DNA of 26,832 nucleotides from CAZDFU01 sp964504985 (GCA_964504985.1 CAZDFU010000015.1:1-26832); one strand, 5' to 3'. Positions 17,096-24,771 are shown, counted from the first letter of the stretch. Numbers and translations: made by a program. Notes: generated from the letters alone by a model not told the origin.

Positions 17096-18129
17096 ATCAC
17101 CTCTATTATTCCGTAGTACATTCCCATAGAACAAGTCCACGTTATTTTACCTGCCTTTGCAGGAGTAAAAGCAATAGATGCTTTTCCATTTAAAGACACA
17201 TCCCTGCTTATACCAAGCTGGGGGATTCTTATTTGCGAAGTACAGCCTAAACCTCCTCCCTTTGAAGAAAAATTCATCTCAACCGGAGAATCTGCCTTTA
17301 CTCTAACATAATCTGGACTATAACCATTTGGAAAAACTGAAATATCAACCTTTTGAACACCGTCAACAACATTAACACCTTCCCCTGCTGCAACTTGTCC
17401 TCCGCTAAAATCAATTTCAATAGGTATTGCCTCTCGGATACTTACCAAAGTTATTGGAGACCCAGCTAGAATTAATCCTCCATTAAGAGTGGTTATACCC
17501 AAATACATTACCAAAGCACCAGCCAGTTTGAAAAATCTTGTTCTGAACTTATCACCCAGGATTGTTGTGATAAATCCCAACCCCAAAAATAATGGAGATG
17601 TACCTAACACAAATATCCCCATTATAGCTGCCCCTAAAATAGGACTGCCTGATGAGATGGCAAAGGCCTCCATAGCCAAAGTTGTCCCGCAGGGGATAAA
17701 TACTGTAAAAAGTCCAAGCAATACCGGAGCAAATAAATCCCTGCTTTTAGTGGTATTTCTAACCATCTTTGTTAAAAACCTGGGAGGTTGAATTATGAAA
17801 CGGCGGAATATGGGGTGGATATTCAGAAGATCCAAGGCTATAACTAACATATATAACCCTGCTGCAATCTGCATCACAATCCTGGTGCTATCTGAGATAG
17901 CTAAAGCAGACCCAAATGCTCCCAGAATAAATCCTAAAATTGAGTAGGCTATAAGTTTGGCTGCTAGAAATACCAGCACCGGTAACAAATTATGCCTTCT
18001 TGAATGTCCCTCTTGAAAATCTTCTTCTTCCCTGGCAGCAATAGTGGATGCCAAAAGCCCCCCCTGGACTGCTAAACAAGTTAATCCTCCTACAGTTAAA
18101 CCGGTTAAAAAGATTAGCCACAAATCCAT
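17092..18129 (-). CDS. UreH/TauE-like membrane transporter domain fused to a C-terminal cupredoxin-like domain
   Basis: 345 residues. The first 225 or so form a six-helix UreH/SafE (DsbD-like) domain: LTVGGLTCLAVQGGLLAS (Cys18) and a second half with VFIPCGTTLAMEAFAISSG (Cys147), the paired Cys/Pro-Cys positions seen in this superfamily. Residues 255-345 form an EfeO/plastocyanin-like cupredoxin with Cys296 (GLGCTSQIRIPQLG) and a C-terminal CSMGMYYG (Cys333, Met335, Met337), plausible Cu ligands. It starts immediately after the copA stop (TAG-ATG) with GAGG upstream. The arrangement suggests movement of copper or reducing equivalents across the membrane to an attached copper site. Confidence 0.85.
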   Translation of the reverse strand: MDLWLIFLTGLTVGGLTCLAVQGGLLASTIAAREEEDFQEGHSRRHNLLPVLVFLAAKLIAYSILGFILGAFGSALAISDSTRIVMQIAAGLYMLVIALDLLNIHPIFRRFIIQPPRFLTKMVRNTTKSRDLFAPVLLGLFTVFIPCGTTLAMEAFAISSGSPILGAAIMGIFVLGTSPLFLGLGFITTILGDKFRTRFFKLAGALVMYLGITTLNGGLILAGSPITLVSIREAIPIEIDFSGGQVAAGEGVNVVDGVQKVDISVFPNGYSPDYVRVKADSPVEMNFSSKGGGLGCTSQIRIPQLGISRDVSLNGKASIAFTPAKAGKITWTCSMGMYYGIIEVI

Positions 18130-20373
18130 CTAAATCCTCACTTTCTTAAGAAGCAAAGAATTGCCAACTACTGAAATAGAGCTTAAAGCCATTGCTGCTG
18201 AGGCAAAAATCGGGTTTAATAATATTTTAAAAGACGGATATAGAATTCCCATAGCAACCGGTATAAGTATTACATTATACCCAAAAGCCCAGACTAAATT
18301 CATCTTTATTGTTCTCATGGTTTTTTTAGAAAGAGTGATAGCAGCAGCTACTGATCTTAAATCTTTATTAACCAAAGTTATATCTGCTGCTTCTATTGCC
18401 ACATCTGTTCCAGACCCCATGGCAATACCTACATCTGCCTGGGCCAAAGCCGGAGCATCATTGATTCCATCCCCCACCATGGCCACAATATTATGCTGTA
18501 GTCTGTTATTTGTTAATTGCAGTTCTTTTACTGCCTTTTCTTTATCTTGTGGTAAAACTTCTGCCAAAACTCTTTTTATACCTACCTGATCTGCAATAGC
18601 TTTAGCAGTTCTTTTATTATCCCCAGTAATCATTACAACCTCAATACCCATTTTTTGCAACATTTTTACCCCTTCTTTAGCGCTATCCTTAACAGTATCT
18701 GCAACTGCAATAAGACCAACCAGCATATCACCCACTGCCAACATCATAACTGTCTTGCCTTCATTCTCCAGCCTAACAATCTCTTCTTCCTTATCACCTA
18801 ATCTGACTGATTCTTTCTCCATTAATTTCTTATTGCCTAAAAAGACTTTTCTCTTGTTAACAAAGCCTTCTACTCCATGTCCTGCAATAGCCTTAAACTT
18901 TACCACTGGCTCAAGTTTAATCTGTTCTTCCTCAGCTTTTTTAACTATAGATTCTGCCAAAGAATGTTCTGATCCTTTCTCCAAAGAAGCAGCCAATCTT
19001 AGGATAGTTTGCAGGTTGTAGGTGGCAAGCTGTAGGGGAATAACATCAGTCACTTCTGGCTTACCTTTTGTTAAAGTGCCTGTTTTATCAAAAATAATGG
19101 TCTTAATCTTATGAGCAGTTTCCAAACTCTCAGCATCCTTAATTAAAATCCCCTGTTCTGCTCCTTTGCCTGTCCCAACCATAATGGCTGTTGGGGTAGC
19201 CAGTCCCATGGCACAAGGGCAAGCAATAATCAACACTGCTACCATATTCAGCATGGCAAATAAAAATGATGGTTGTGGACCAACCACATACCAGAAAGTA
19301 AATGTGGCAATAGCAAGCATAATTACAATTGGCACGAAGTAGGAAGAGATTAAATCAGCTATTCTTTGTATGGGAGCTTTAGATCCCTGTGCCTCCTCTA
19401 CTAACTTAATAATCTGAGCCAACATAGTATCTGATCCAATTTTGGTAGCTTTATAAGTAAAAGTGCCTGATTTATTAATCGTTGCTCCAATCACAATACT
19501 TCCTTCTGTTTTATCAACAGGAATACTTTCTCCTGAAATCATTGATTCATCTACAGATGATTCACCATTTAAAATTTGTCCGTCAACAGGTATTTTTTCA
19601 CCTGGACGGACCCTGATAGTATCTCCAATTTGCACCTCAGCGAAGGGTATATCTAATTCTTTACCATCCCTTATTACCCTGGCTGTTTTGGCTTGCAAAC
19701 CAATCAGTTTTTTAATTGCTTCAGAAGTGCCAGCTTTGGCTTTTGCTTCAAAATACCTTCCCAGTAAAATTAACCCAATAATAATGGTGGCCACATCAAA
19801 GTAAGGCTCAGCCTTAATGCCAATTCCTTCAACAATACTTGGAAAAATTGTCACAAATGCAGAATAGGAAAAAGCCACAGTAGTACCCAAAGCTACCAAA
19901 GTATCCATATTAGCAGTTCTATGTCTCAAAGCTGGAATAGTGGCTTTATAAAACATTAATCCTGCCCAAAATTGTACTGGTATAGCCAATATAAGCTGTG
20001 TTAAAAAATTCCTTAAAATTACCGGAGCTGTTTCCATTAAACCTGGAAAACTGCCCCAAAGAATCAATCCTCCTAAAGTTAAACTGATTATAACCTTAAG
20101 TTGTAAATCCCTAACTTCTTTTTGCCTTCTTAGCTTTTCTTCATCTTCAGAAGACATTTCCTCATTAAGCAAGGCTTTATACCCCACACTGGCAACTGCT
20201 GATTCAATATGCTGATTGGTAACCTTTTTTGGATCAAAACTAACAATTGCTTTATTAGTAGCTAAATTAACATTACACTCAGAAACACCATCAATCTTTC
20301 CTACTGCTTTTTCAATCAGCCTTACACAAGAGGCACAATGCATCCCTTTAATAGGAATAGTTTTAGTTATCAT
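18130..20373 (-). CDS. copA: Cu+-exporting P1B-type ATPase CopA
   Basis: Exports Cu+ from the cytoplasm with ATP. 747 residues: one N-terminal HMA domain (GMHCASC, Cys13/Cys16), eight predicted helices, actuator SGES (280-283), TM6 CPC motif IIACPCAMGLATP (Cys385, Cys387; Met in place of the commoner Leu), phosphorylation site FDKTGTLTKG (Asp429), HSLAESI (HP-type motif, here SEHSLAE), GDGINDAPALAQADVG, and TM7/TM8 residues YN and MALSSISVV that define the Cu+ (P1B-1) subgroup. It overlaps the preceding cupredoxin gene by four bases. It sits in the middle of the CsoR-headed operon, so it is presumably copper-induced. Confidence 0.97.
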   Translation of the reverse strand: MITKTIPIKGMHCASCVRLIEKAVGKIDGVSECNVNLATNKAIVSFDPKKVTNQHIESAVASVGYKALLNEEMSSEDEEKLRRQKEVRDLQLKVIISLTLGGLILWGSFPGLMETAPVILRNFLTQLILAIPVQFWAGLMFYKATIPALRHRTANMDTLVALGTTVAFSYSAFVTIFPSIVEGIGIKAEPYFDVATIIIGLILLGRYFEAKAKAGTSEAIKKLIGLQAKTARVIRDGKELDIPFAEVQIGDTIRVRPGEKIPVDGQILNGESSVDESMISGESIPVDKTEGSIVIGATINKSGTFTYKATKIGSDTMLAQIIKLVEEAQGSKAPIQRIADLISSYFVPIVIMLAIATFTFWYVVGPQPSFLFAMLNMVAVLIIACPCAMGLATPTAIMVGTGKGAEQGILIKDAESLETAHKIKTIIFDKTGTLTKGKPEVTDVIPLQLATYNLQTILRLAASLEKGSEHSLAESIVKKAEEEQIKLEPVVKFKAIAGHGVEGFVNKRKVFLGNKKLMEKESVRLGDKEEEIVRLENEGKTVMMLAVGDMLVGLIAVADTVKDSAKEGVKMLQKMGIEVVMITGDNKRTAKAIADQVGIKRVLAEVLPQDKEKAVKELQLTNNRLQHNIVAMVGDGINDAPALAQADVGIAMGSGTDVAIEAADITLVNKDLRSVAAAITLSKKTMRTIKMNLVWAFGYNVILIPVAMGILYPSFKILLNPIFASAAMALSSISVVGNSLLLKKVRI

Positions 20374-20729
20374 TTAACAATTACCTTTCCATGAAACATA
20401 TTCATTCCGCAACTAAAGTTAAATTCTCCGCTCTTTTGAGGAGTTAGCTCAATACTTACTTTCTTATTTAAAGGCAGATATTTTTTGATTTTGAAATCAC
20501 TTAAAACAACATCTTCCAAGCAACTAGAAGAATCTTTACGTAAGAAGTTTATTTTTGTAGGTTTATTTAAAGGTATAGAAATTACTTCAGGTTTATACCC
20601 TCCTTCAACAGTAATATCCACCTCACCTTCAACCCGCAGTTCCTCCTCTTTCCTCATCAGGAAAAACCAGTAAGTAAAAATAATTCCCAAAATCCCTATA
20701 ACGATAATTATAATTTTATCCGGGCTCAT
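20370..20729 (-). CDS. Membrane-anchored single-domain cupredoxin-like protein
   Basis: 119 residues: N-terminal membrane anchor (about 5-24), then a cupredoxin-like domain. Candidate copper ligands are Cys70 (SSSCLEDVV), Cys107, Met109, Met111 and His113 in FSCGMNMFHG. It parallels the C-terminal domain of the UreH-like fusion (17092-18129), including a KSGEFNFSCGM / KAGKITWTCSM match, so the two are probably paralogous domains. Its ATG overlaps the stop of the 28-residue gene (TAATG) and its own stop overlaps the copA start (ATGA). Likely an external copper-binding shuttle handing to or from CopA. Confidence 0.85.
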   Translation of the reverse strand: MSPDKIIIIVIGILGIIFTYWFFLMRKEEELRVEGEVDITVEGGYKPEVISIPLNKPTKINFLRKDSSSCLEDVVLSDFKIKKYLPLNKKVSIELTPQKSGEFNFSCGMNMFHGKVIVK

Positions 20730-20815
20730 TAATGTTTATGTCCTCCTTTTTTGTGCATAAAAAACATCATTAAAGGGCAAATCAATATTAACAATAAAGT
20801 TAAGAAAGTTTCCAT
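20729..20815 (-). CDS. 28-residue membrane microprotein of the copper operon
   Basis: Begins METFLTLL and ends HKKGGHKH: one hydrophobic helix followed by a Lys/Gly/His tail with potential metal-binding histidines. Evidence that it is real: AGGAG lies 6 bases before its ATG, it starts inside the end of the previous gene (15-base overlap in another frame), and its TAA overlaps the next ATG as TAATG. It resembles small DUF2933-like proteins often found near copper genes, from memory only. Confidence 0.75.
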   Translation of the reverse strand: METFLTLLLILICPLMMFFMHKKGGHKH

Positions 20816-21234
20816 TTAAATCTCCTGTCAAAACCTGAAATATTAGTTATAGTAAGCTCCACAAATTTAGCTTTTTCAGAAACAGCAGGAAAAATCAACT
20901 CGCCATTTAAATGATGGCCTCCTGATCCTCCGCTCCAGGAAAGAGGTTTTAAATTATTACCCAAATCATCTTTCAAGCTGGCAGACCCTAATAAATCATA
21001 ATCCAACTCAACTGTGTGTGTATCAAGCAATACCTTAAATTTAGCATCTGATCCTTTCTGTAAAGAAATAGGCACCACCTCTACAATAACCTCACCTTGA
21101 TTATCAGATTGCTTAGTTGATTGCTTCTGTTGAGGCTGCTCTTTCTGGGGTTGTCTGAAATCTAGTACGCTCCATACCCAAAAAAAAGTTAATACAATCA
21201 TCATTAAAATCAAAAAAATACCCAATTTTTTCAC
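20800..21234 (-). CDS. Membrane-anchored protein with a His-rich GGHH domain, unknown function
   Basis: 144 residues with an N-terminal anchor (about 4-22), a Gln/Lys-rich linker (27-45) and a beta-rich domain from about residue 48. Conserved-looking motifs are LLDTHTVELDYDL (His73) and WSGGSGGHHLNGELIFP (His107, His108), then a beta pattern ending at the stop. The histidines and the operon suggest extracytoplasmic copper binding. Start is GTG, overlapping the previous stop (GTGA), with AAAGGAG upstream. No named family recalled. Confidence 0.7.
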   Translation of the reverse strand: MKKLGIFLILMMIVLTFFWVWSVLDFRQPQKEQPQQKQSTKQSDNQGEVIVEVVPISLQKGSDAKFKVLLDTHTVELDYDLLGSASLKDDLGNNLKPLSWSGGSGGHHLNGELIFPAVSEKAKFVELTITNISGFDRRFKWKLS

Positions 21235-21665
21235 TCCTTAACTCCTTTCATCTTTCTTAACTGCCTTAACATAATAAAAATTCCAACTGCATTAGATAAA
21301 ATACCCAAAGCTAAAAACTGCTGCTGATATTTAACCAGAAAAACCGTAGCTGCAGACAGTCCAATCAAAGGTAAAATATCTGTTATATGATGAGCACAGC
21401 AAGCCAGCATAGCTGTTGTTGAAGTAACAACGCCTGTTGCTGTTGTGCCTTTTTCAAATTTGTTTACCCTAGCGCAACTTTTAAGATAACTGAATAAACC
21501 TATCTGTACTCCAAATCCAAGTATTAACGGAGTTACCCAGTAACGTAACCGCATTAACTCCCGCAAAGTATAATCCCAAGAGCCTGACCCTAATCTCATA
21601 ATTAAAAAGTACAAAGCTAATAAAGCCAGGCTCCCCAAAAATCCGTAAGAAATGGCTTTTTTCAT
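21231..21665 (-). CDS. Four-helix membrane protein with ACCAHH motif, possible metal transporter
   Basis: 144 residues, hydrophobic segments at about 6-23, 43-62, 80-110 and 117-134. The striking motif TTAMLACCAHHITDILPLIGLSA places Cys89, Cys90, His92 and His93 at or within a helix, reminiscent of the membrane Cys pair of MerT-type carriers but otherwise unlike it. An additional Cys64 lies in the loop (LKSCARVNKF). Start abuts the previous stop. Function is inferred only from the motif and the copper operon. Confidence 0.7.
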   Translation of the reverse strand: MKKAISYGFLGSLALLALYFLIMRLGSGSWDYTLRELMRLRYWVTPLILGFGVQIGLFSYLKSCARVNKFEKGTTATGVVTSTTAMLACCAHHITDILPLIGLSAATVFLVKYQQQFLALGILSNAVGIFIMLRQLRKMKGVKE

Positions 21666-21941
21666 TTAACCCTTAATCTTTCTTGCCCATTTGTTATATA
21701 GACTAATTGTTGCAAATGTTGTCAACCAGGTTAAACCCACAGCTGTTACTAACCCCCAAATTACTGACCCTAAACTTAGGGCAGTAGTTGTTCTAACTGA
21801 TTCTAAATTTATATTATGCATCCAAGAATTAGCTATACTAAACAATAAATCAGGCGCAATGTATGATAATAACGCACAAGCAGCTACCCAAATAGCCATA
21901 ACAACTGAAGCTGCATTGGCAAAAGCTATTGTATTAAGCAT
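21666..21941 (-). CDS. Small two-helix membrane protein (DUF5676-like)
   Basis: 91 residues from the ATG at 21941, preferred over an upstream GTG (21950) because GGGGGTGAT then has good spacing. Two hydrophobic segments (about 8-30 and 52-78) flank SWMHNINLES. The pattern LNTIAFANAASVVMAIWVAACALLSYIAPDL resembles the DUF5676 membrane family as I remember it. It lies 15 bases after the 45-residue gene. Function unknown. Confidence 0.65.
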   Translation of the reverse strand: MLNTIAFANAASVVMAIWVAACALLSYIAPDLLFSIANSWMHNINLESVRTTTALSLGSVIWGLVTAVGLTWLTTFATISLYNKWARKIKG

Positions 21942-21956
21942 CTTTATCACCCCCTT

Positions 21957-22094
21957 TCATTTTTTCTGTATTTGTTTCCAAAGCCAAACTCCTAAAAGTA
22001 TCAAATCAGTTAAAATCACCAGCCAAAAAATAGCTCCTAAAACTCCGAATCCAGAACCCATCATGTTATAACCAGAACCTCCCCATCCCATCAT
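21957..22094 (-). CDS. 45-residue Met/Gly-rich membrane microprotein
   Basis: Begins MMGWGGSGYNMMGSG, then one membrane helix (about 18-40) and a QIQKK tail. It is preceded by a strong GGGAGGTGAT at 8-9 bases. Paired methionines in a flexible N-terminus on the outer face would suit Cu+ binding. Such MMG-rich one-helix proteins recur in metal operons, but no function is known to me. Confidence 0.75.
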   Translation of the reverse strand: MMGWGGSGYNMMGSGFGVLGAIFWLVILTDLILLGVWLWKQIQKK

Positions 22095-22121
22095 AATAAA
22101 ATCACCTCCCTTGTAAATATT

Positions 22122-22958
22122 TTAACCTTTTTTCAACACCCAATAAATAAACAATATTACCAATATAACAAATGCTACATTTAGTAAAATATTATTTCCT
22201 GAAAAATTGTTTGCCCAGCTTGAGGCATTGATAATAGCTTTAGTAAATTGATCCATATTGCTTAAGGATAATTTTCCGCTTGTTGCAAGAAAGAGAGCAA
22301 GGAAACCTGTAATTGCAAATGTAAGTGAGGCAATTGTATTACTGGTTGTCAAAAAATAAGATTTACCAAATAAATTTAGGCTTCCAATTGTTTTTTTTAA
22401 GACTGCAATTTTATTTATCTTATCTGAAAGAAAAACTGCAATTAATATAAGCGGTAGTACCATTCCTAAAACATACATGCCTCCAACTAGTAAGGCTCCA
22501 AAAAATGAAGGAGAGAGGAAGGTTAATGTCATAATTCCAATTAAAACAGGGGCGCAGCAAGCACTTGTAATACCGGAAAAAATACCTAAGGTAAAGATGG
22601 ATAAAACATCTGTTTTTTTGCCAGTATTAGTACCTGGCAATTTTGGCATTGGGAGCTTCATTCCTAAAAAGGTTGTTATAGCAACTGCTAACATTACTAA
22701 ACCTCCTGCTATATAAATTCCGTTGTGGAAACGGAATAAAAATTGAGAAATTAAAGCCACCCCTAAAACTGCAGGCAAAAGCACTGCAAAAATCCCTGCT
22801 CCAAAAACCAAAGTCATCAAAACCACTTTTTCTTTTTCTTTAAAAACACTGCCCAAATATGCAGGCAGCAAAAAAGTAATACAACAAGGGGCAAATAAAG
22901 CCACCATCCCTGCTATAAATGCTGCTATTAGCGATGTTTGAAATAATACAGTTTCCAT
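22122..22958 (-). CDS. CcdA/DsbD-family membrane thiol transporter with paired-Cys motifs
   Basis: 278 residues with six or more helices in the two-fold repeat of CcdA/DsbD-beta. Repeat 1 has ALFAPCCITFLLPAYLG (Cys25, Cys26), repeat 2 SGITSACCAPVLIG (Cys134, Cys135). Ordinary CcdA has a single functional Cys in each repeat; here each is a CC pair, which may fit metal as well as thiol transfer. A Met/Pro/Lys-rich loop (KLPMPKLPG) links the halves. Its ATG follows the previous stop directly (TAA-ATG), so it is likely coupled to the Cys-rich protein upstream. Probably moves electrons outward to extracytoplasmic thiols. Confidence 0.85.
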   Translation of the reverse strand: METVLFQTSLIAAFIAGMVALFAPCCITFLLPAYLGSVFKEKEKVVLMTLVFGAGIFAVLLPAVLGVALISQFLFRFHNGIYIAGGLVMLAVAITTFLGMKLPMPKLPGTNTGKKTDVLSIFTLGIFSGITSACCAPVLIGIMTLTFLSPSFFGALLVGGMYVLGMVLPLILIAVFLSDKINKIAVLKKTIGSLNLFGKSYFLTTSNTIASLTFAITGFLALFLATSGKLSLSNMDQFTKAIINASSWANNFSGNNILLNVAFVILVILFIYWVLKKG

Positions 22959-23912
22959 TTAGACGCCACAGCCTCCTGCATTCCCGCCTGCTCCAGGCTG
23001 CAATTGAACAGACTGCTTCACTCTTTGGGCACCTCTTGCTGAGGAATAATCAACTGACAAAGCTAGTTTGGCATCCACATTTTTCCATTTGATATTTTGC
23101 TTATCAAAATAAACAGCCATCTCCAGATAATTTTGTGGAAACCAGAAAGAATTAAAAGCTAAGAGATCTTTATAAATTTGATTTTCCGGTAATCCATTAT
23201 AGATTGCCCACTGGATATAGCCCAAAGCAGCCATGCCATGGTTGCAATCAGGGAAAAAGGTAGAATTACCACAGCATGGTCTAAAAACATTCTCAGCAAT
23301 TTTTTTTACCAGATTTTGCTGCTCATCAGTTAAAGGAATAATAACCTCTGATGCATAAAGCTCCATTGCAGGTTTTGAACCTAGCGTCCATCCTGCTGTT
23401 GAAGCCATGCTGGCAGTATCTATCCCTTCAGCTTTCATCGGTCCTTCTGTCAAAACCTTGCTTTTATTAACAAGGCCCAGAGCCCATAAAGTATTAACCA
23501 TAAAACGGGAATTCTTTTCATTAATTTGAATATTCTCATCCCAGGATCCTTCCAAATATTTCATATGATCTTTGCCGTCAGAATCTGAGACAAAAGATTC
23601 TTCATATTTTTTCTTATCAATTGCCCCTGCTTCTACTAACTTTTTACCCAAGTTTTTCCATCTTAAAGAAGTCTGGTAACCTTCCGTGGGGATTACTTCT
23701 TTTTTTAGCAGTTCTACCAACTGCTCTTGTGATCCTTTTGTTGTTTTGGCAAACCGCTCTATGTTTCTATTTAGTTCCTGTTTTATCAGATAATACTGGA
23801 GTAAACCCATTATCAAGGTAGAATTAAACACTATAAGCAAAAGCATCCACAAAGGTACAGCTTTTGAAAGAAAGTTTTTAGATAATTTTTTCACTATTTT
23901 TGACTTTTGCAT
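22959..23912 (-). CDS. Membrane-anchored Cys-rich protein with CCGN...FPDCNHG motif, unknown function
   Basis: 317 residues. N-terminal anchor (about 20-42), a charged probable coiled-coil region (45-75), then an extracytoplasmic domain. The signature is FRPCCGNSTFFPDCNHGMAALG (Cys213, Cys214, Cys223, His225), which reads as a metal- or thiol-active site. The protein ends with a Gly-rich tail and a near-terminal cysteine (GGNAGGCGV, Cys315), like a mobile thiol arm. It is wedged between DUF1573 (1-base gap) and the CcdA-like gene (no gap), suggesting it is a substrate or partner of the thiol transporter. No family recognised. Confidence 0.8.
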   Translation of the reverse strand: MQKSKIVKKLSKNFLSKAVPLWMLLLIVFNSTLIMGLLQYYLIKQELNRNIERFAKTTKGSQEQLVELLKKEVIPTEGYQTSLRWKNLGKKLVEAGAIDKKKYEESFVSDSDGKDHMKYLEGSWDENIQINEKNSRFMVNTLWALGLVNKSKVLTEGPMKAEGIDTASMASTAGWTLGSKPAMELYASEVIIPLTDEQQNLVKKIAENVFRPCCGNSTFFPDCNHGMAALGYIQWAIYNGLPENQIYKDLLAFNSFWFPQNYLEMAVYFDKQNIKWKNVDAKLALSVDYSSARGAQRVKQSVQLQPGAGGNAGGCGV

Positions 23913-23913
23913 T

Positions 23914-24411
23914 TTATTTAAATACCACCCCTTTTAAGGAAAATTCCACTTTTTGGTTTTCTGCATCATTCGTTTCCAAAGATATCAAACGCTCAATTGC
24001 CCCTATACCAGAAGGCCCATGAAAATCAGGATCAAAGATAACAGTTAAACTAGCTTCTTTACCAGGGAGCACTTCTCCTACCCATGAAGAGGGGGTGTGC
24101 ATCCCAAAGAAAGGACTGCTTTTCCCATCAATTACCATCTGAGCCTTAGTACAGGCACAAGAGGTTTTAATATTTGTTAGCTTAAGAGTATCTGTACCGG
24201 TATTTTTAATAATGAATGTTTTAGTTGCATCAGGCCCGCTTAAAGCAATTTGACCCCAATCAAAACTTTTCTCCGGAGCTAAAAATTTAGCATTGGCTGA
24301 TACACCGTTTACCTGACCTACTATTGAAGTTTTACTTAAAATAAACACCCCTCCCCCTAGTATCAGAAAGGTCACAACAATAAAACCAATAAGAATTTTT
24401 TTGTTGCTCAA
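23914..24411 (-). CDS. DUF1573 extracytoplasmic protein
   Basis: 165 residues: N-terminal anchor or signal (about 6-26), then an Ig-like DUF1573 domain beginning FDWGQIALSGPDATKTFIIKNTG and carrying the family's TSCACTKA cysteines (Cys85, Cys87). A loop with SSPFFGMHTPSS precedes LPGKEASLTVIFDP. DUF1573 proteins are common near thiol and copper genes, with no firm biochemical role known to me. It starts within the csoR stop (ATGA overlap), so it is translated from the same transcript. Confidence 0.88.
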   Translation of the reverse strand: MSNKKILIGFIVVTFLILGGGVFILSKTSIVGQVNGVSANAKFLAPEKSFDWGQIALSGPDATKTFIIKNTGTDTLKLTNIKTSCACTKAQMVIDGKSSPFFGMHTPSSWVGEVLPGKEASLTVIFDPDFHGPSGIGAIERLISLETNDAENQKVEFSLKGVVFK

Positions 24412-24680
24412 GGCTTCCTCCTTTTAAAAACATTCATTATTTCCTCAATGGATTTTTTCGATTCACCTTTTTTAATATGGTCTACCACACAACCCTGCAG
24501 ATGTTTTTCTAAAACCAAACTGTCAACTTCCTCTAAAGCCCTTTGTACAGCCTGAGATTGATGTATCACATCAATACAATACTGACCATTTTCAACCATA
24601 TTAATGACTTTTTTTAAATGTCCTGCAGAAATTTTTAATCTATGCAAAACTCTTTCCTGCGTATCTTTTGGCCTGTACAT
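24408..24680 (-). CDS. csoR: Copper-sensing repressor CsoR
   Basis: 90-residue all-helical repressor of the CsoR/RcnR family. Cu+ ligands Cys35 (GQYCIDV), His60 and Cys64 (KHLQGC) fall at the positions of Cys36/His61/Cys65 in the M. tuberculosis protein. DNA is released when Cu+ binds. It heads the copper operon and has an operator in its own promoter. The -10 element ends 8 bases before the ATG and no Shine-Dalgarno exists, so the mRNA is likely leaderless. Confidence 0.95.
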   Translation of the reverse strand: MYRPKDTQERVLHRLKISAGHLKKVINMVENGQYCIDVIHQSQAVQRALEEVDSLVLEKHLQGCVVDHIKKGESKKSIEEIMNVFKRRKP

Positions 24681-24688
24681 TACAAAGT

Positions 24689-24719
24689 ATTATATATCCC
24701 CCCATAGGGGATATGTCAA
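24689..24719 (-). promoter_or_regulatory. csoR promoter with CsoR operator in the spacer
   Basis: On the minus strand: -35 TTGACA (24714-24719, perfect), -10 TATAAT (24689-24694, 19-bp spacer) or TATATA (24691-24696, 17-bp spacer). The spacer holds an inverted repeat, ATATCCCC (24694-24701) and GGGGATAT (24707-24714), 5 bases apart, matching the A/T-flanked C-tract/G-tract form of CsoR sites. A bound repressor would cover the promoter. Confidence 0.85.
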
Positions 24720-24742
24720 GTCAGTTCTTTAGGTCTTCTTGC

Positions 24743-24771
24743 TTGACTTTAGGCACAAAATGTGCTATATA
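24743..24771 (+). promoter_or_regulatory. Promoter of the secreted-protein gene (24835)
   Basis: TTGACT (24743-24748), 17-bp spacer, and extended -10 TGC-TATATA (24763-24771). The spacer contains GCACA-AAA-TGTGC (24753-24765), and the -10 sits in the 12-bp palindrome GCTATATATAGC (24764-24775), either of which could be a regulator site. No CsoR-type C/G tract is present, so this gene need not respond to copper. Confidence 0.65.
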
